A stretch of 64,000 nt of DNA from a virus. A program made the position numbers and the translations under genes. Below the pieces are notes generated by a model. The model searched no databases and was not told where the DNA came from. It saw only the letters and a list, made by a program, of their open reading frames with translations. Location of the stretch: positions 124,001-188,000 of the IMG/VR virus record IMGVR_UViG_3300025872_000036; one strand, given 5' to 3'. Positions within the stretch are counted from its first letter, which is position 1. Every line of letters begins with the position of its first letter. Shown piece by piece: positions 8,635-19,000 of the stretch.

Positions 8635-8640
8635 TAAATA
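8633..8640 (+). promoter_or_regulatory. putative late promoter AATAAATA
   Basis: AATAAATA differs at one base from TATAAATA and lies 25 bases before the ATG of the 1266-residue fibre gene, a spacing like that of the exact sites at 19057 and 33223. It overlaps the stop of the preceding gene. Confidence 0.45.
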
Positions 8641-8665
8641 GTAAAAATATTTTTTGGGCAAATAA

Positions 8666-11600
8666 ATGGCATTACTTAAAGACGGCACGCGAATATTTGG
8701 TACGTTGAATGTAAACACCGAAATTGTGGTAAGCAATACATCTATTCTTGCTACAGTAAATAGTGTTTTTATTCTTGCGAATAATACAAATACAATCACA
8801 ATTTCTTCATTTTCAAAAGCAAACTCCGCCTTTGATATTGGCAATGCTGCGTTTAATCAAGCAAACACATCTTATAATGTTTCAAATTCAGCTTTTGACA
8901 AGGCAAATGTATCGACCAGCATTGCAAGCGCAGCTTTTAACGCTGCCAATTCGGCATCCGGCGGTAGCATAACTGATGCATATGATCAAGCAAATACGGC
9001 AAGAAATCAAGCCAACGCGGCATATGATGCCGCAAATAATTTTAGCGCAATAACATCATCATCTTTCGACAAGGCAAATAGCGCAATCACAGTTGCAATA
9101 TCATCATATGATTATGCAAATACCAGATTATCAGCCAATGGTGGTACAATATTTGGTAGTTTGATTGTTTCTGGTAATCTTACTATTTCTGGAAATACAG
9201 TATTCAATAATGTTCAATCATATAGAATTGATGACCCATTAATTTATCTTGCAGCGAACAACTATACAGCAGATCTAGTAGATATAGGATTTATTGCAAA
9301 TTATGTAAATACGACAGGATCTAATGTTCATACTGGTTTGATGCGTGATGCCGGATCTAAAGAATACTATCTATTTCAGGGATACGATCAAGAACCCCAA
9401 AATAATCATATAGATCCTTCAGGTAATAATTTTACGATTGCATTCCTAAATGCAAATGTTCGTTCAACTAATATTATATTAAATGGAATAAATGTTTCTA
9501 GTATATTGATATCTTCATATGATCAAGCAAACATAGCAAGATCACATGCAAATGCTGCTTTTGTAAATTCAAACTCTTCTGGTATAATTGCTTCAGCATC
9601 ATTTGATCAGGCTAATGTATCAAGAACACACGCCAATGGTGCATTTGGTCAAGCCAACGTAACTGCTGCCATAGCAAACGCGGCATTTGATAAGGCCAAT
9701 TTAGCGTCAACAATTGCATCCGCATCATATGATCAAGCAAATACAGCTTCGTTAGCATTTAATAAAGCAAATGATTCATCTTTAATTTCTTCTTCCGCAT
9801 TTAATCAAGCCAATACCGCAAGAGATCAATCAAACACTTTTTCAATTGTTGCTCAAGCAGCATTTAATCAAGCAAATACTGATCTTTTAATTGCTAATCT
9901 TGCGTTCGATAAAGCAAATAGTGCAAGTGTTATAAGTAGTGCTGCATTTGGTCAAGCCAATACGGCAACAGATAACGCCGCAGGTTCATTAATTGTTGCC
10001 ATAGCTGCTTTTGACAAAGCAAATCTGGCTTCGGCTAATGCGGGTACCGAATTAGCAACTGCAGCGTACAATCAAGCCAATACTGCAAGATTACACGCCA
10101 ATGGTGCATTTGCAAATGCAAATAGTGCTGGAATTATTGCGTCGGCAGCTTTTGATGCTGCTAATGCTGCTGGTTCATCTGCTACAGTTGCTGCAGCATT
10201 TGATAAAGCAAATAGTGCAAATATTATTGCGTCGGCAGCTTTTGATGCTGCTAATGCTGCTGGTTCATCTGCTACAGTTGCTGCAGCATTTGATAAAGCA
10301 AATAGTGCAAATATTATTGCGTCTAATGCATATGATAAAGCAAATACGGTCAATACAACTGCAGATTCGGCTTATGCACAATCAAATACTGCAAGATCAC
10401 ACGCCAATGGTGCATTTGCAAATGCAAATAGTGCTGGAATTATTGCGTCGGCAGCTTTTGATGCAGCCAATACTTCATCAACAATTGCATATGCATCATT
10501 TGATCAGGCTAATGTATCAAGATCACACGCGAATGGTGCATTTGGTCAAGCCAATGTAACTGCTGCCATAGCAAACGCGGCATTTGATAAATCTAACGCA
10601 GCATCCACGATAGGATCAGCCGCATTTGATCAAGCAAATACAGCCAGAAATTTAGCAAATACGTCTACTGTTAATGGCGGTGCGTCATTTGATCAAGCAA
10701 ATACGGCAAGAGATCAAGCAAATGCTGCATCCACGATAGGATCAGCCGCATTTGATCAAGCAAATACAGCAAGAACACACGCCAATGGTGCATTTGGTCA
10801 AGCCAACGTAACTGCTGCCATAGCAAATGCTGCATTTGACAAGGCTAATTCTGGATCAACAATTGCATCTGCATCATTCGATCAAGCAAATACAGCAAGA
10901 GATTTGGCAAATACATCGACAGTAAATGGTGGTGCATCATATGATCAGGCTAATACAGCCAGAGATCAAGCCAATACAGCAAGAACACATGCAAACTCAG
11001 CATTTGACAAGGCTAATTCTGGGTCAACAATTTCATCTGCATCATATGATCAAGCAAATACAGCAAGAACACATGCTAATGGTGCATTTGGTCAAGCCAA
11101 TGTAACTGCTGCCATAGCAAATGCAGCATTTGATCAAGCCAACACAGCTAGAACACAAGCCAACACAGCTAGAACACATGCCAATGGTGCATTTGGTCAA
11201 GCCAATGTAACTGCTGCTATAGCAAACGCGGCATTTAACAAAGCCAATACTGCAAATACAATTGCTGTCTTGGCATATGATCATGCTAATATAAAATTAA
11301 ATATTAGCGGTGGCATAATTACTGGCGATTTAACTGTTTCTGGTAATCTTACTATTTCTGGAAATACAGTATTCAACAACGTTACGACGTATCGCATTGA
11401 TGATCCATTAATTTATCTTGCGGCAAACAACTATACAGCAGATCTAGTAGATATAGGATTTATTGCAAATTATGTAAATACGACAGGATCTAATGTTCAT
11501 ACTGGTTTGATGCGTGATGCTGGATCCAAGGAATATTATCTATTTTTTGGATATGATAAAGAACCAGAAAACAATCATATAGATCCTAATGCAAACAATT

Positions 11601-12466
11601 TTACCATTGCATTCCTAAATGCAAATGTTCGTTCAACTAATATCATACTTAATAATACACCAGTATCAAGTTGGATAAAATCATCATATGATCAAGCAAA
11701 TACGGCAAGAGATTTAGGAAATACATCTACTATAAACGGTGGTGCATCATACGATCAAGCAAATACAGCAAGAACACACGCCAATGGTGCATTTGGTCAA
11801 GCCAATGTAACTGCTGCTATAGCAAATGCAGCATTTGATAAGGCCAATTTAGCGTCAACAATTGCATCTGCATCATTTGATCAAGCAAATACAGCAAGAA
11901 CACATGCTAATGGTGCATTTGGTCAAGCCAATGTAACTGCTGCTATAGCAAACGCGGCATTTGATAAGGCTAATTCTGGATCAACAATTGCATCTGCATC
12001 ATACGATCAAGCAAATACAGCAAGAACACACGCCAATGGTGCATTTGGTCAAGCCAATCTAGCATTTGATCGTGCAAATACGGCTAATCTACTTCCAGTT
12101 CAGAAGTCGGGTACTATAATTGGAACTAGAAATGCCCTAAACTTTATTGAAGGCGGAAATGTAACGTTAACGATTACTGATGATAGTATCGGCAATAGGA
12201 TCAATGTTACAGTAGCAGCTGCCGGTGGTGGCGGAACTTCTACAAATTCTGTCGTGTTTATTTCGGATACGGCACCAAGTGATGTTGCAAACGGAACACT
12301 ATGGTGGAATTCAGATGATGGCTCACTATATATTAAATATCCAGATAGTAATAGCACTCAATGGGTTGTTACGTCTTCTGGTGGTGATGGTGGTGGCGGT
12401 AGCAGTGGTGGCGGTGGAGTCACTACAGGTAAAGCAATAGCAATGGCAATAGTTTTCGGAGGATAA
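8666..12466 (+). CDS. long tail fibre protein with extended repeat shaft
   Basis: A 1266-residue protein, the largest in the window. It is mostly a long array of 14-residue repeats (AFDQANTARTHANG, AFGQANVTAAIANA, AFDKANSGSTIASA), dozens of copies. Two copies of a folded domain interrupt the array, each starting LTISGNTVFNN and including RIDDPLIYLAANNYTADLVD and GLMRDAGSKEYYLF. Near the C terminus lies the module SDTAPSDVANGTLWWNSDDG, shared with 14052 and 19561, and a glycine-rich end. The architecture fits a long fibre shaft with two beta-domains. The DNA repeats are nearly identical in places, so length variation between strains is likely. Confidence 0.85.
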   Translation: MALLKDGTRIFGTLNVNTEIVVSNTSILATVNSVFILANNTNTITISSFSKANSAFDIGNAAFNQANTSYNVSNSAFDKANVSTSIASAAFNAANSASGGSITDAYDQANTARNQANAAYDAANNFSAITSSSFDKANSAITVAISSYDYANTRLSANGGTIFGSLIVSGNLTISGNTVFNNVQSYRIDDPLIYLAANNYTADLVDIGFIANYVNTTGSNVHTGLMRDAGSKEYYLFQGYDQEPQNNHIDPSGNNFTIAFLNANVRSTNIILNGINVSSILISSYDQANIARSHANAAFVNSNSSGIIASASFDQANVSRTHANGAFGQANVTAAIANAAFDKANLASTIASASYDQANTASLAFNKANDSSLISSSAFNQANTARDQSNTFSIVAQAAFNQANTDLLIANLAFDKANSASVISSAAFGQANTATDNAAGSLIVAIAAFDKANLASANAGTELATAAYNQANTARLHANGAFANANSAGIIASAAFDAANAAGSSATVAAAFDKANSANIIASAAFDAANAAGSSATVAAAFDKANSANIIASNAYDKANTVNTTADSAYAQSNTARSHANGAFANANSAGIIASAAFDAANTSSTIAYASFDQANVSRSHANGAFGQANVTAAIANAAFDKSNAASTIGSAAFDQANTARNLANTSTVNGGASFDQANTARDQANAASTIGSAAFDQANTARTHANGAFGQANVTAAIANAAFDKANSGSTIASASFDQANTARDLANTSTVNGGASYDQANTARDQANTARTHANSAFDKANSGSTISSASYDQANTARTHANGAFGQANVTAAIANAAFDQANTARTQANTARTHANGAFGQANVTAAIANAAFNKANTANTIAVLAYDHANIKLNISGGIITGDLTVSGNLTISGNTVFNNVTTYRIDDPLIYLAANNYTADLVDIGFIANYVNTTGSNVHTGLMRDAGSKEYYLFFGYDKEPENNHIDPNANNFTIAFLNANVRSTNIILNNTPVSSWIKSSYDQANTARDLGNTSTINGGASYDQANTARTHANGAFGQANVTAAIANAAFDKANLASTIASASFDQANTARTHANGAFGQANVTAAIANAAFDKANSGSTIASASYDQANTARTHANGAFGQANLAFDRANTANLLPVQKSGTIIGTRNALNFIEGGNVTLTITDDSIGNRINVTVAAAGGGGTSTNSVVFISDTAPSDVANGTLWWNSDDGSLYIKYPDSNSTQWVVTSSGGDGGGGSSGGGGVTTGKAIAMAIVFGG
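9166..9475 (+). repeat. first copy of 310-bp duplicated fibre domain
   Basis: This stretch aligns without gaps to 11335-11644 at a constant offset of 2169 bases, with only scattered substitutions; the central part (around RIDDPLIY to RDAGSKEYY) is nearly identical. It encodes the folded domain that interrupts the repeat shaft. Confidence 0.85.
10141..10320 (+). repeat. perfect 90-bp tandem duplication
   Basis: Bases 10141-10230 and 10231-10320 are identical 90-mers starting gtcggcagcttttgatgctg. Each encodes 30 residues (about two 14-residue repeats plus two), so the duplication keeps frame. Perfect identity including silent positions indicates a very recent event. Confidence 0.95.
11335..11644 (+). 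repeat. second copy of 310-bp duplicated fibre domain
   Basis: Collinear with 9166-9475. Small differences such as FQGYDQEPQN versus FFGYDKEPEN show some divergence after duplication or gene conversion. Confidence 0.85.
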
Positions 12467-12469
12467 TAT

Positions 12470-12829
12470 ATGGCGGCGCCAAATATAGTAAATGTAGCAA
12501 CAATAAATGGTAAAACTGCGGTGGCTAATGTGTCTACTATTGCAGCCGATATTGTAACCAATTCTGCTGCCAGTGGTAAAGTTTTCAAGATAAATTCATT
12601 GGTTGTTTCAAACATTGATGGTTCAGCAGCTGCGGATATAACTGCAAGTGTATACAGATCTACTGTAGAATATAAACTTGCACACACAATTGCAGTACCA
12701 GCTGATGCTGCATTGGTTGTAATATCTAAAGACACATCAATTTATTTGGAAGAAGGTGATTCAATTAGATTAACTGCTAGTGCAAATGGTGATTTGCAAG
12801 CTGTATGTTCTTATGAGGAAATTAGCTGA
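12470..12829 (+). CDS. conserved small virion structural protein
   Basis: A 119-residue protein, MAAPNIVNVATINGKTAVAN, with KVFKINSLVVSNIDGSAAAD and the end LEEGDSIRLTASANGDLQAV. I recognise this strongly conserved pattern (KvfKIN.l.vsNiDG..aadi...........A..i.vPada.LvviskD..iyLeEgDsl.l.as..g.l....SYEei) from structural proteins of cyanophage- and pelagiphage-like myoviruses, where it is found in virions but has no defined function. It lies between the long fibre and a LamG-like protein, and its stop overlaps the next ATG. Confidence 0.7.
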   Translation: MAAPNIVNVATINGKTAVANVSTIAADIVTNSAASGKVFKINSLVVSNIDGSAAADITASVYRSTVEYKLAHTIAVPADAALVVISKDTSIYLEEGDSIRLTASANGDLQAVCSYEEIS

Positions 12830-13617
12830 TGCGTAATAACTCAGGAATTATTGGTTCAAGACAAACTCCTTCTACATCTGCTGCTTCTGGTTTTTTTTCT
12901 TTAATTGATCAACAGGTAATTCGTGGCGCAGGGCTTTGGCCGTCAGCGCCGTCACAAGATCCTGCATACAGCATTTTTTTTGATGGTACTGCCGATTGGA
13001 TAGAATTTCCGGCATCAGGTGATTTTGCTAAAGATACTTTTTTTGGTTCGGGAAAAACATTTACTATTGAAACCTGGATCTACCCTACGTCTTTGGTTAC
13101 TGCAACAAATTATGCTAGCATAGTACTTGGAGATGGAGCCCCTACCAGTTTTCAAATGTGTTGGAGTGTAGGCATGAGTGATGCCAGAAAACCACATTTT
13201 TTCTGGTATGATGGTAGTTCTAGATCTGCATCTGTTAGCACAGCACTTACTTTAAACACCTGGACACATTTGGCTTGGGTGGCATCGGCGGGTTCGGTAT
13301 CTATCTACGTCAATGGAGTTAGCCAGGCTCTTACGGGAACTACATCATTAACCAATGCCAGTGAAACTATAAAAATGGAGATTGGTGTAGATCGTAGCCA
13401 AACTTGGGCCGGGTATCTATCCAATCTGCGAGCTGTCAGAGGAACTGCAATATATACCAGTAATTTTACACCACCAACTACAACTCTTCAAGCAGTAACA
13501 GGTACTTCATTACTATTAGGAACAACTAATTCGTTAACTGACGCAAGTTCACCACCAAAAACGCTTACGATTCAGGGTCAGGTTGCCATTTCAGCAAATG
13601 TTGTTCCATGGGTTTAG
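12829..13617 (+). CDS. LamG/concanavalin-like lectin-domain virion protein
   Basis: A 262-residue protein. After a 45-residue lead it has a LamG-type jelly roll: YSIFFDGTADWIEFPASGDF, then FTIETWIYPTS, HLAWVASAGSVSIYVNGVSQ and GYLSNLRAVRGTAIYTSNFT. That order (F.G..d.v......f....FTiE.Wiyp....w.H.A......i.vyVNG......G.i.nlR...G.aiYt.nFtpP) is typical of phage LamG_3 proteins thought to bind surface glycans. It begins at the ATGA-type overlap with the preceding structural gene and is followed by a tail-chaperone-like gene, an arrangement usual for receptor-binding proteins. Confidence 0.75.
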   Translation: MRNNSGIIGSRQTPSTSAASGFFSLIDQQVIRGAGLWPSAPSQDPAYSIFFDGTADWIEFPASGDFAKDTFFGSGKTFTIETWIYPTSLVTATNYASIVLGDGAPTSFQMCWSVGMSDARKPHFFWYDGSSRSASVSTALTLNTWTHLAWVASAGSVSIYVNGVSQALTGTTSLTNASETIKMEIGVDRSQTWAGYLSNLRAVRGTAIYTSNFTPPTTTLQAVTGTSLLLGTTNSLTDASSPPKTLTIQGQVAISANVVPWV

Positions 13618-13626
13618 GAGTAAAAA

Positions 13627-14046
13627 ATGTATTACACAAAAAATGGCGAATATCCAAAACTACTACCAAATAGAATAAGATTGTTAAACGGTCAAACTAG
13701 AACTTTGCCTTTTACCGAAGAAGACATTAGTTTTGCTGGTTATAGATTAGTAGATCCACCGCCAAACGTAGATATTTCACAAAAACTAGAATGGACAGGT
13801 GTCAATTGGTTAGTATCAAACAAGTCACAGCAAGAAATTGACTCTCATTGGAATGAAGTAAGAAGACAACGTGATGAAAAAATCAAAGAAGTTGAATGGC
13901 GTTACAATAGATTTTATAGACATGAAAGATTAGGTCTTGCTCAAGTTGATTCTATACAAAATCTAGATGCATATGTACAGGCTTTGGCAGATATTACGAA
14001 ACAAGAAAATCCTTTTAGCATAGTTTGGCCGAGTTTACAGGATTGA
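13627..14046 (+). CDS. tail fibre assembly chaperone-like protein
   Basis: A 139-residue protein with TAGGAGTAAAAAATG at its start. The C-terminal half has the pattern of the phage tail assembly chaperone family (Phage_tail_APC): EVRRQRDEKIKEVEWRYNRF followed by LDAYVQALADITKQENPFSI and VWPSL, where family members read R...L...DW...........r....YRqaLRdip......f..iWP. It directly follows the LamG protein and precedes another fibre gene, so it may help fold one of them. Assignment is by pattern only. Confidence 0.6.
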   Translation: MYYTKNGEYPKLLPNRIRLLNGQTRTLPFTEEDISFAGYRLVDPPPNVDISQKLEWTGVNWLVSNKSQQEIDSHWNEVRRQRDEKIKEVEWRYNRFYRHERLGLAQVDSIQNLDAYVQALADITKQENPFSIVWPSLQD

Positions 14047-14051
14047 CATAG

Positions 14052-15275
14052 ATGGCAATTAATTTTCCTAATTCACCAATAGCAGGAGAGTATTTTGTAA
14101 CTGGTAATTTGACATACCAGTATACAGGAACAGTTTGGGTATCAGTAAATACAAAGACAAACAATGCTTTCAATCAAGCAAATACTGCATTTGATAAAGC
14201 AAATACTGCAAATGTAATTGCGTCGGCTGCTTTTAATAAAGCGAATGGTGCTGCTCAACTATCATTTACTACTATAGTTGCAAATGGCACATCACTTGTA
14301 GCTGATTCTAACGCAGACACATTGACAATTAGAACGACAGGAAACGTTGCCATAACTGCCGACGCATCTGGTGACAATCTAACATTTGATTTGACAACTA
14401 CTGGTGTTACTGCTACCACATATGGTAATGCAACAATAATACCTGTTATTACAGTTGATTCACGCGGTCGTTTAACTTCTGTAAGCAATGTTACAGTTGT
14501 TAGTTCTACACCAACAAATTCAATAGTATACGTTTCTGATACAGCACCAAGTGGTGTTTCAAATGGTACTCTGTGGTGGAATTCAAATAGTGCTACCCTA
14601 TACATAAACTATGGAGATGGAGATACAACGCAATGGATCTCAACATCTGAAGGTGCTTTTGGTACTATAACAATTAGTTCAAATGCAATTGCTGTTGCCG
14701 CATTTGATAAAGCAAATGCCGCGGTATTGAAAACAGGAAATACCATGACAGGAAATCTTGTCATGTCGAGTGCAAACATTGCTTTTGCTACGTCAGTCAA
14801 TAATGGTATATACTGGAATGGCACTTCGTTTATTCATTCACCAGAGGCAAATGTATTAATATTTGGAACTTCTGCAGTTGAAGATTTTCGTATTGATTCT
14901 AACGGAAATTTAAATGTTGCAGTTGGTTTGTATGTTACAGGTACAGTTAGTGATTCAAAAGCAAATGTTTTATCACAAACATTGTCTGATAGCGCATCAA
15001 TTTCATGGGATGCATCTTTAGGTAGAATAGCAATAGTAACATTGGGTGGCGCAAGAACGCTTGCAAACGCAACCAATATTCGTGTGGGCACATACGTTCT
15101 TAAAGTACAACAAAATACTACTGGTAATAGCACTTTGACTTTTGGAACACAATATAAGTTTACTGCAAACGTAACACCAACTTTGACATCGGCTGCAAAT
15201 AGTGTAGATATATTTTCGTTTGTTTGTGATGGAACAAATATGTATGGCGCAATGATACCAGATGTTAGATCATAA
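14052..15275 (+). CDS. tail fibre protein, mosaic module type
   Basis: A 407-residue protein built from modules shared with others here. The N terminus MAINFPNSPIAGEYFVTGNL recurs at 15287 and 19561. Two or three 14-residue repeats follow (AFDKANTANVIASA). A beta-domain contains VITVDSRGRLTSVSN. The module VSDTAPSGVSNGTLWWNSNS also occurs at 8666 and 19561, KTGNTMTGNLVMSSANIAF at 15287 and 19561, and the C-terminal domain ISWDASLGRIAIVTLGGART ... YGAMIPDVRS at 2075 and 19561. This reads as a receptor-binding fibre assembled by recombination of modules. Confidence 0.8.
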   Translation: MAINFPNSPIAGEYFVTGNLTYQYTGTVWVSVNTKTNNAFNQANTAFDKANTANVIASAAFNKANGAAQLSFTTIVANGTSLVADSNADTLTIRTTGNVAITADASGDNLTFDLTTTGVTATTYGNATIIPVITVDSRGRLTSVSNVTVVSSTPTNSIVYVSDTAPSGVSNGTLWWNSNSATLYINYGDGDTTQWISTSEGAFGTITISSNAIAVAAFDKANAAVLKTGNTMTGNLVMSSANIAFATSVNNGIYWNGTSFIHSPEANVLIFGTSAVEDFRIDSNGNLNVAVGLYVTGTVSDSKANVLSQTLSDSASISWDASLGRIAIVTLGGARTLANATNIRVGTYVLKVQQNTTGNSTLTFGTQYKFTANVTPTLTSAANSVDIFSFVCDGTNMYGAMIPDVRS

Positions 15276-15286
15276 TAGGTAAAAAA

Positions 15287-16021
15287 ATGGCAATCAATTT
15301 TCCCAATTCACCAAACGTCGGAGATGTTTTTACAGTCAATGATTTGCAATATGAGTGGAATGGATCCGCATGGATTTCAATCAATTTAGTTCTACAATCC
15401 TCATTTGATAAAGCAAACTCAGCTAATATTTCTGCTGATGCTGCTGTAAAAAAAGTTGGCAATACCATGACAGGAAATCTTGTCATGTCAGGTGCCAATA
15501 TTGCATTTGTTGATGCAACTAATTCTGGAATATATTGGAGTGGAACTGGTTCTTCTTTTATACATTCACCATTAGCAAATACGTTAGTATTTGGTACAGC
15601 ATTTGCTGAAGATATGAGATTAGATTCTAGTGGTAGACTTGGTATTGGAGTATCTTCTCCTCGCTCAAAATTTGACATCATAGGCGCTGCTGCTGGCGGC
15701 GTAACTACATTGACTGATGGCGCAACGATTACACCAGACTTTGCATCAAATAACAGCTTTACAGTAACATTGGGCGGTAATAGAACATTGGCAAATGCAA
15801 CAAATACGACTATAGGTCAATCTGGTGTGATATATGTTGCACAAGATGGCACTGGTAGTAGAACATTATCGTTTGGGCTAGCATACAAGTTTGTGGATAA
15901 TTCAGCACCAACATTGACAACGACTGCAAATGCTGTTGATGCGATCATATATTCTGTGCGTACAACGAATTCATATGTATGTCAAGTTCTATTGAATGTT
16001 GGTAATATAAATGATACTTGA
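15287..16021 (+). CDS. tail fibre protein, mosaic module type
   Basis: A 244-residue protein. It starts MAINFPNSPNVGDVFTVNDL, like 14052, with one short AFDKAN-type element (SSFDKANSANISADA), then KKVGNTMTGNLVMSGANIAF and IYWSGTGSSFIHSPLANTLV, shared with 14052 and 19561. The C-terminal half is a diverged version of the common terminal domain (NNSFTVTLGGNRTLANATNT ... GTGSRTLSFGLAYKFVDNSA), but ends VCQVLLNVGNINDT rather than MIPDVRS. The repeat shaft is essentially absent, so this is a short fibre or a tip subunit. Confidence 0.75.
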   Translation: MAINFPNSPNVGDVFTVNDLQYEWNGSAWISINLVLQSSFDKANSANISADAAVKKVGNTMTGNLVMSGANIAFVDATNSGIYWSGTGSSFIHSPLANTLVFGTAFAEDMRLDSSGRLGIGVSSPRSKFDIIGAAAGGVTTLTDGATITPDFASNNSFTVTLGGNRTLANATNTTIGQSGVIYVAQDGTGSRTLSFGLAYKFVDNSAPTLTTTANAVDAIIYSVRTTNSYVCQVLLNVGNINDT

Positions 16022-16030
16022 GGTTATGAA

Positions 16031-19000
16031 ATGATTCCGGGCAGTGTTCATCCTCTTCTTGCAGGTGGAACGAGTTATTCTATAGCATATTCAATGCGTT
16101 TTAGACCAGGCAGTAGTGTTTTGTCTAGAAGTTTGGCTGCAAGTGGAAATCTTGATAAATGGACATGGAGTTGTTGGATCAAGCGAGGTGGTCCTTTTGC
16201 AACTTTTTATCCTTTATTAGCTGGAACAATAGGTGGAAGCACATATTATCAATCTGTTTTTGGTATAAATTCATCAGATCAACTTTGGTATTATCAATTT
16301 ACAAATGCTGTTGGTTACTATGTAAACGTAACAAGCACTGGAGTTTTACGGGATCCATCAGCTTGGTATCATATCGTTTTGAAGTATGATCGTCTTGGAT
16401 CAAATATGGTGGCTTGGGTAAACAATCAAGAATATATAAACACATCTTCATATACCACAACAGTTCAGTATATAAATTCTTCTTCAGCCACTCAATATTA
16501 TGGTAACTACACATATCAGAGTAATCCTGGCGGTGTTTATGATGGCTATATGTCTGATTTACATTTCATTGATAATCAAGCATTGACGCCGTCTTCTTTT
16601 GCTGAAACAGATCCCGTAACTGGTGTTTGGAGACCAAAAAAATATCTTGGAACTTATACAGGAACAAGTCATAGACTAGAGTTTGCAAATAGTTCAAACT
16701 TTGGCGTAGACACCAGCGGAAATGCAAACAATTGGACTCAAAGTGCTGGTGTTGCATCAACTGATCAAATGACTGATACACCCACATTGAATTATGCTAT
16801 TTTAAACGTTGTAGATAAAGGTACTAGCATAACAACAGCGAATGGTAATTTACAAGTAAAAAATTCTAGTGGTGGTTCCTTTGAAAGAATAAGATCGTCT
16901 ATTGGTATGACCACAGGAAAATGGTATGCTGAGTTTGTAATTAATTCAGAAGGTAATCCGAGTAGAATTCAGTCAGGTTTAATGTCGGGTTCGGCCAGTA
17001 TTACTATAAGTTATCTTGGCAACGGCGATGCTCTATCCTGGTCAATATTGGAAAGCGTCGGAAGTCTTTATAAAATAACTAATAGTACTACAACATTGTA
17101 TGTTTCTGGAGGAACTTTAGATCCTGGAGATATACACATGTTAGCCTATGACGCGGATGCTGGAAAATTTTGGTACGGAAAAAATGGCTCTTGGTTTGCT
17201 AGTGGAAATCCCGCCGCAGGAACTAATGAAATGTTTTCTGGTGTTTCTGTTTCAGGTCAAGCCATATTTTTTGCATCAAGTGCTTATAATACATCGGACT
17301 CTGGTACTTGGAATTTTGGTCAAAGACCCTTCGTTTATACCCCACCAACAGGATTTGTGGCACTAAATTCAAATAATCTTTTAGCACCAACAATCAAAAA
17401 AGGCAATACATATTTTGATGTAATCACATATACAGGTAATGGATCAACATCAAATGTTAGTATTACAGGTACAGCTTTTACACCAGATTTTATTTGGTTC
17501 AAGAGAAGAAATTCAACAACGAATGGTGATCATGTAATAATAGACAGTTCACGTTTTAGTGGATTGACTGCAGCAAATACATTTATTTCTAATACAGGAT
17601 TGAATTGGGCTGGTGATACTGCAAATTGGCAATGGGGTATTGACACAGCAAATTCTGGTGTGAGAGGTGGCGGATCTCTTGGAACAAATGTAAGAACTGG
17701 CATATATTATGATGTTGATATTGATGCAAATACTCCATTTGAAGTTGAATATCAATTAAGAGGTATTGACGCAGCAAATTCTGCGGGTATAGTTGCAATT
17801 TATAGAAAAGAAGATCAGGGAAATATAGGAACTACCGGTAATCGCTTTGCATTAGGCATGTTTTCTCAAACATCTACTCATTGGGTCGGTGGTGTAGATC
17901 CTGCGCCAACTATTGGACTTTCATTTCAGCATTCAAGTACACCAGCGGCTGAAGCAGCTGAAGAAAAGTACGCAAATGTTGTCTCGTTGACATCAAATGT
18001 CGCAACGACTAACGTGTTTGTACTTACTCGCGAAGCCGATGGTAACTTGAGAGCGTATAGAACAAACTCATCCGGAAATCGTATTTTGGTCAAGACACAT
18101 TATGAAAAAACAAATTCAGCAATGAGGGTTGCCATAGGATCTGGTTCAGAAGGTAATTTCTTAGGTCTTCAATATCTAAAAATAAATCTAGTTGGTGCAA
18201 GTTCTACGGCCACAAGATATTCTTCTCAATACACAAATCTTACTACATTTGACAAGATTGAAGAAGAGTTTGTTTCATTTAACTCAAATGGATTTACAAT
18301 TAAAAATAATGGAATTAATGCTGCAGCTGATGGTGCTAGAATAACTTCACGATTAAATATAAACACAGCAACTATGGTGTCGTGGGCATGGAAAAAAAGT
18401 CCTACATCAGGATTTGACATTGTCACATATACGGGAACTGGGGCAAACACAAATGTAAGTCATTCTCTTGGTGTTGCACCATCAATGATAATTGTCAAAC
18501 AACGCGCATCAAATACAACAACTAATTGGGCTGTTTGGCACACCAGCATTGCAAACACAAATTATCTTTTGTTGAATGGCACTGCTGCAGCAGCCGCGGG
18601 AGCGACATATTGGAATAATATAACTGCAAATTCTACAACGTTTAGTCTAGGTACTCATCTTGATGTAAATTTCAATAATGCCAGATATGTTGCTTATCTT
18701 TGGTCTGAGGTTGCAGGATTTAGTAGATTTGGATCATATGTTGGAAATAATAGTACAGATGGTCCGTTTGTTTGGTGTGGATTTAGACCAAGATTTTTAC
18801 TTCTTCGCACAAACGCATTGGCAAATTGGGTTTTAGTTGATGCTGTAAGAAGTACAACAAATCCTATATCATTGTCTCTACAAGCCGATAACACTACTGT
18901 AGAGACAAGTTTCGCATATTTAGATATTTTATCTAATGGATTTAAAATTAAAAGTACATCTGGTGGCGGAATAAATTCAGCATCAACAACAACATTTTTT

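Noticed and set aside
10081-12060. The regularly repeated DNA in the long fibre as a CRISPR-like array
   Set aside because: The repeats keep one reading frame and encode 14-residue protein units; the intervals are also repeats, not unique spacers.
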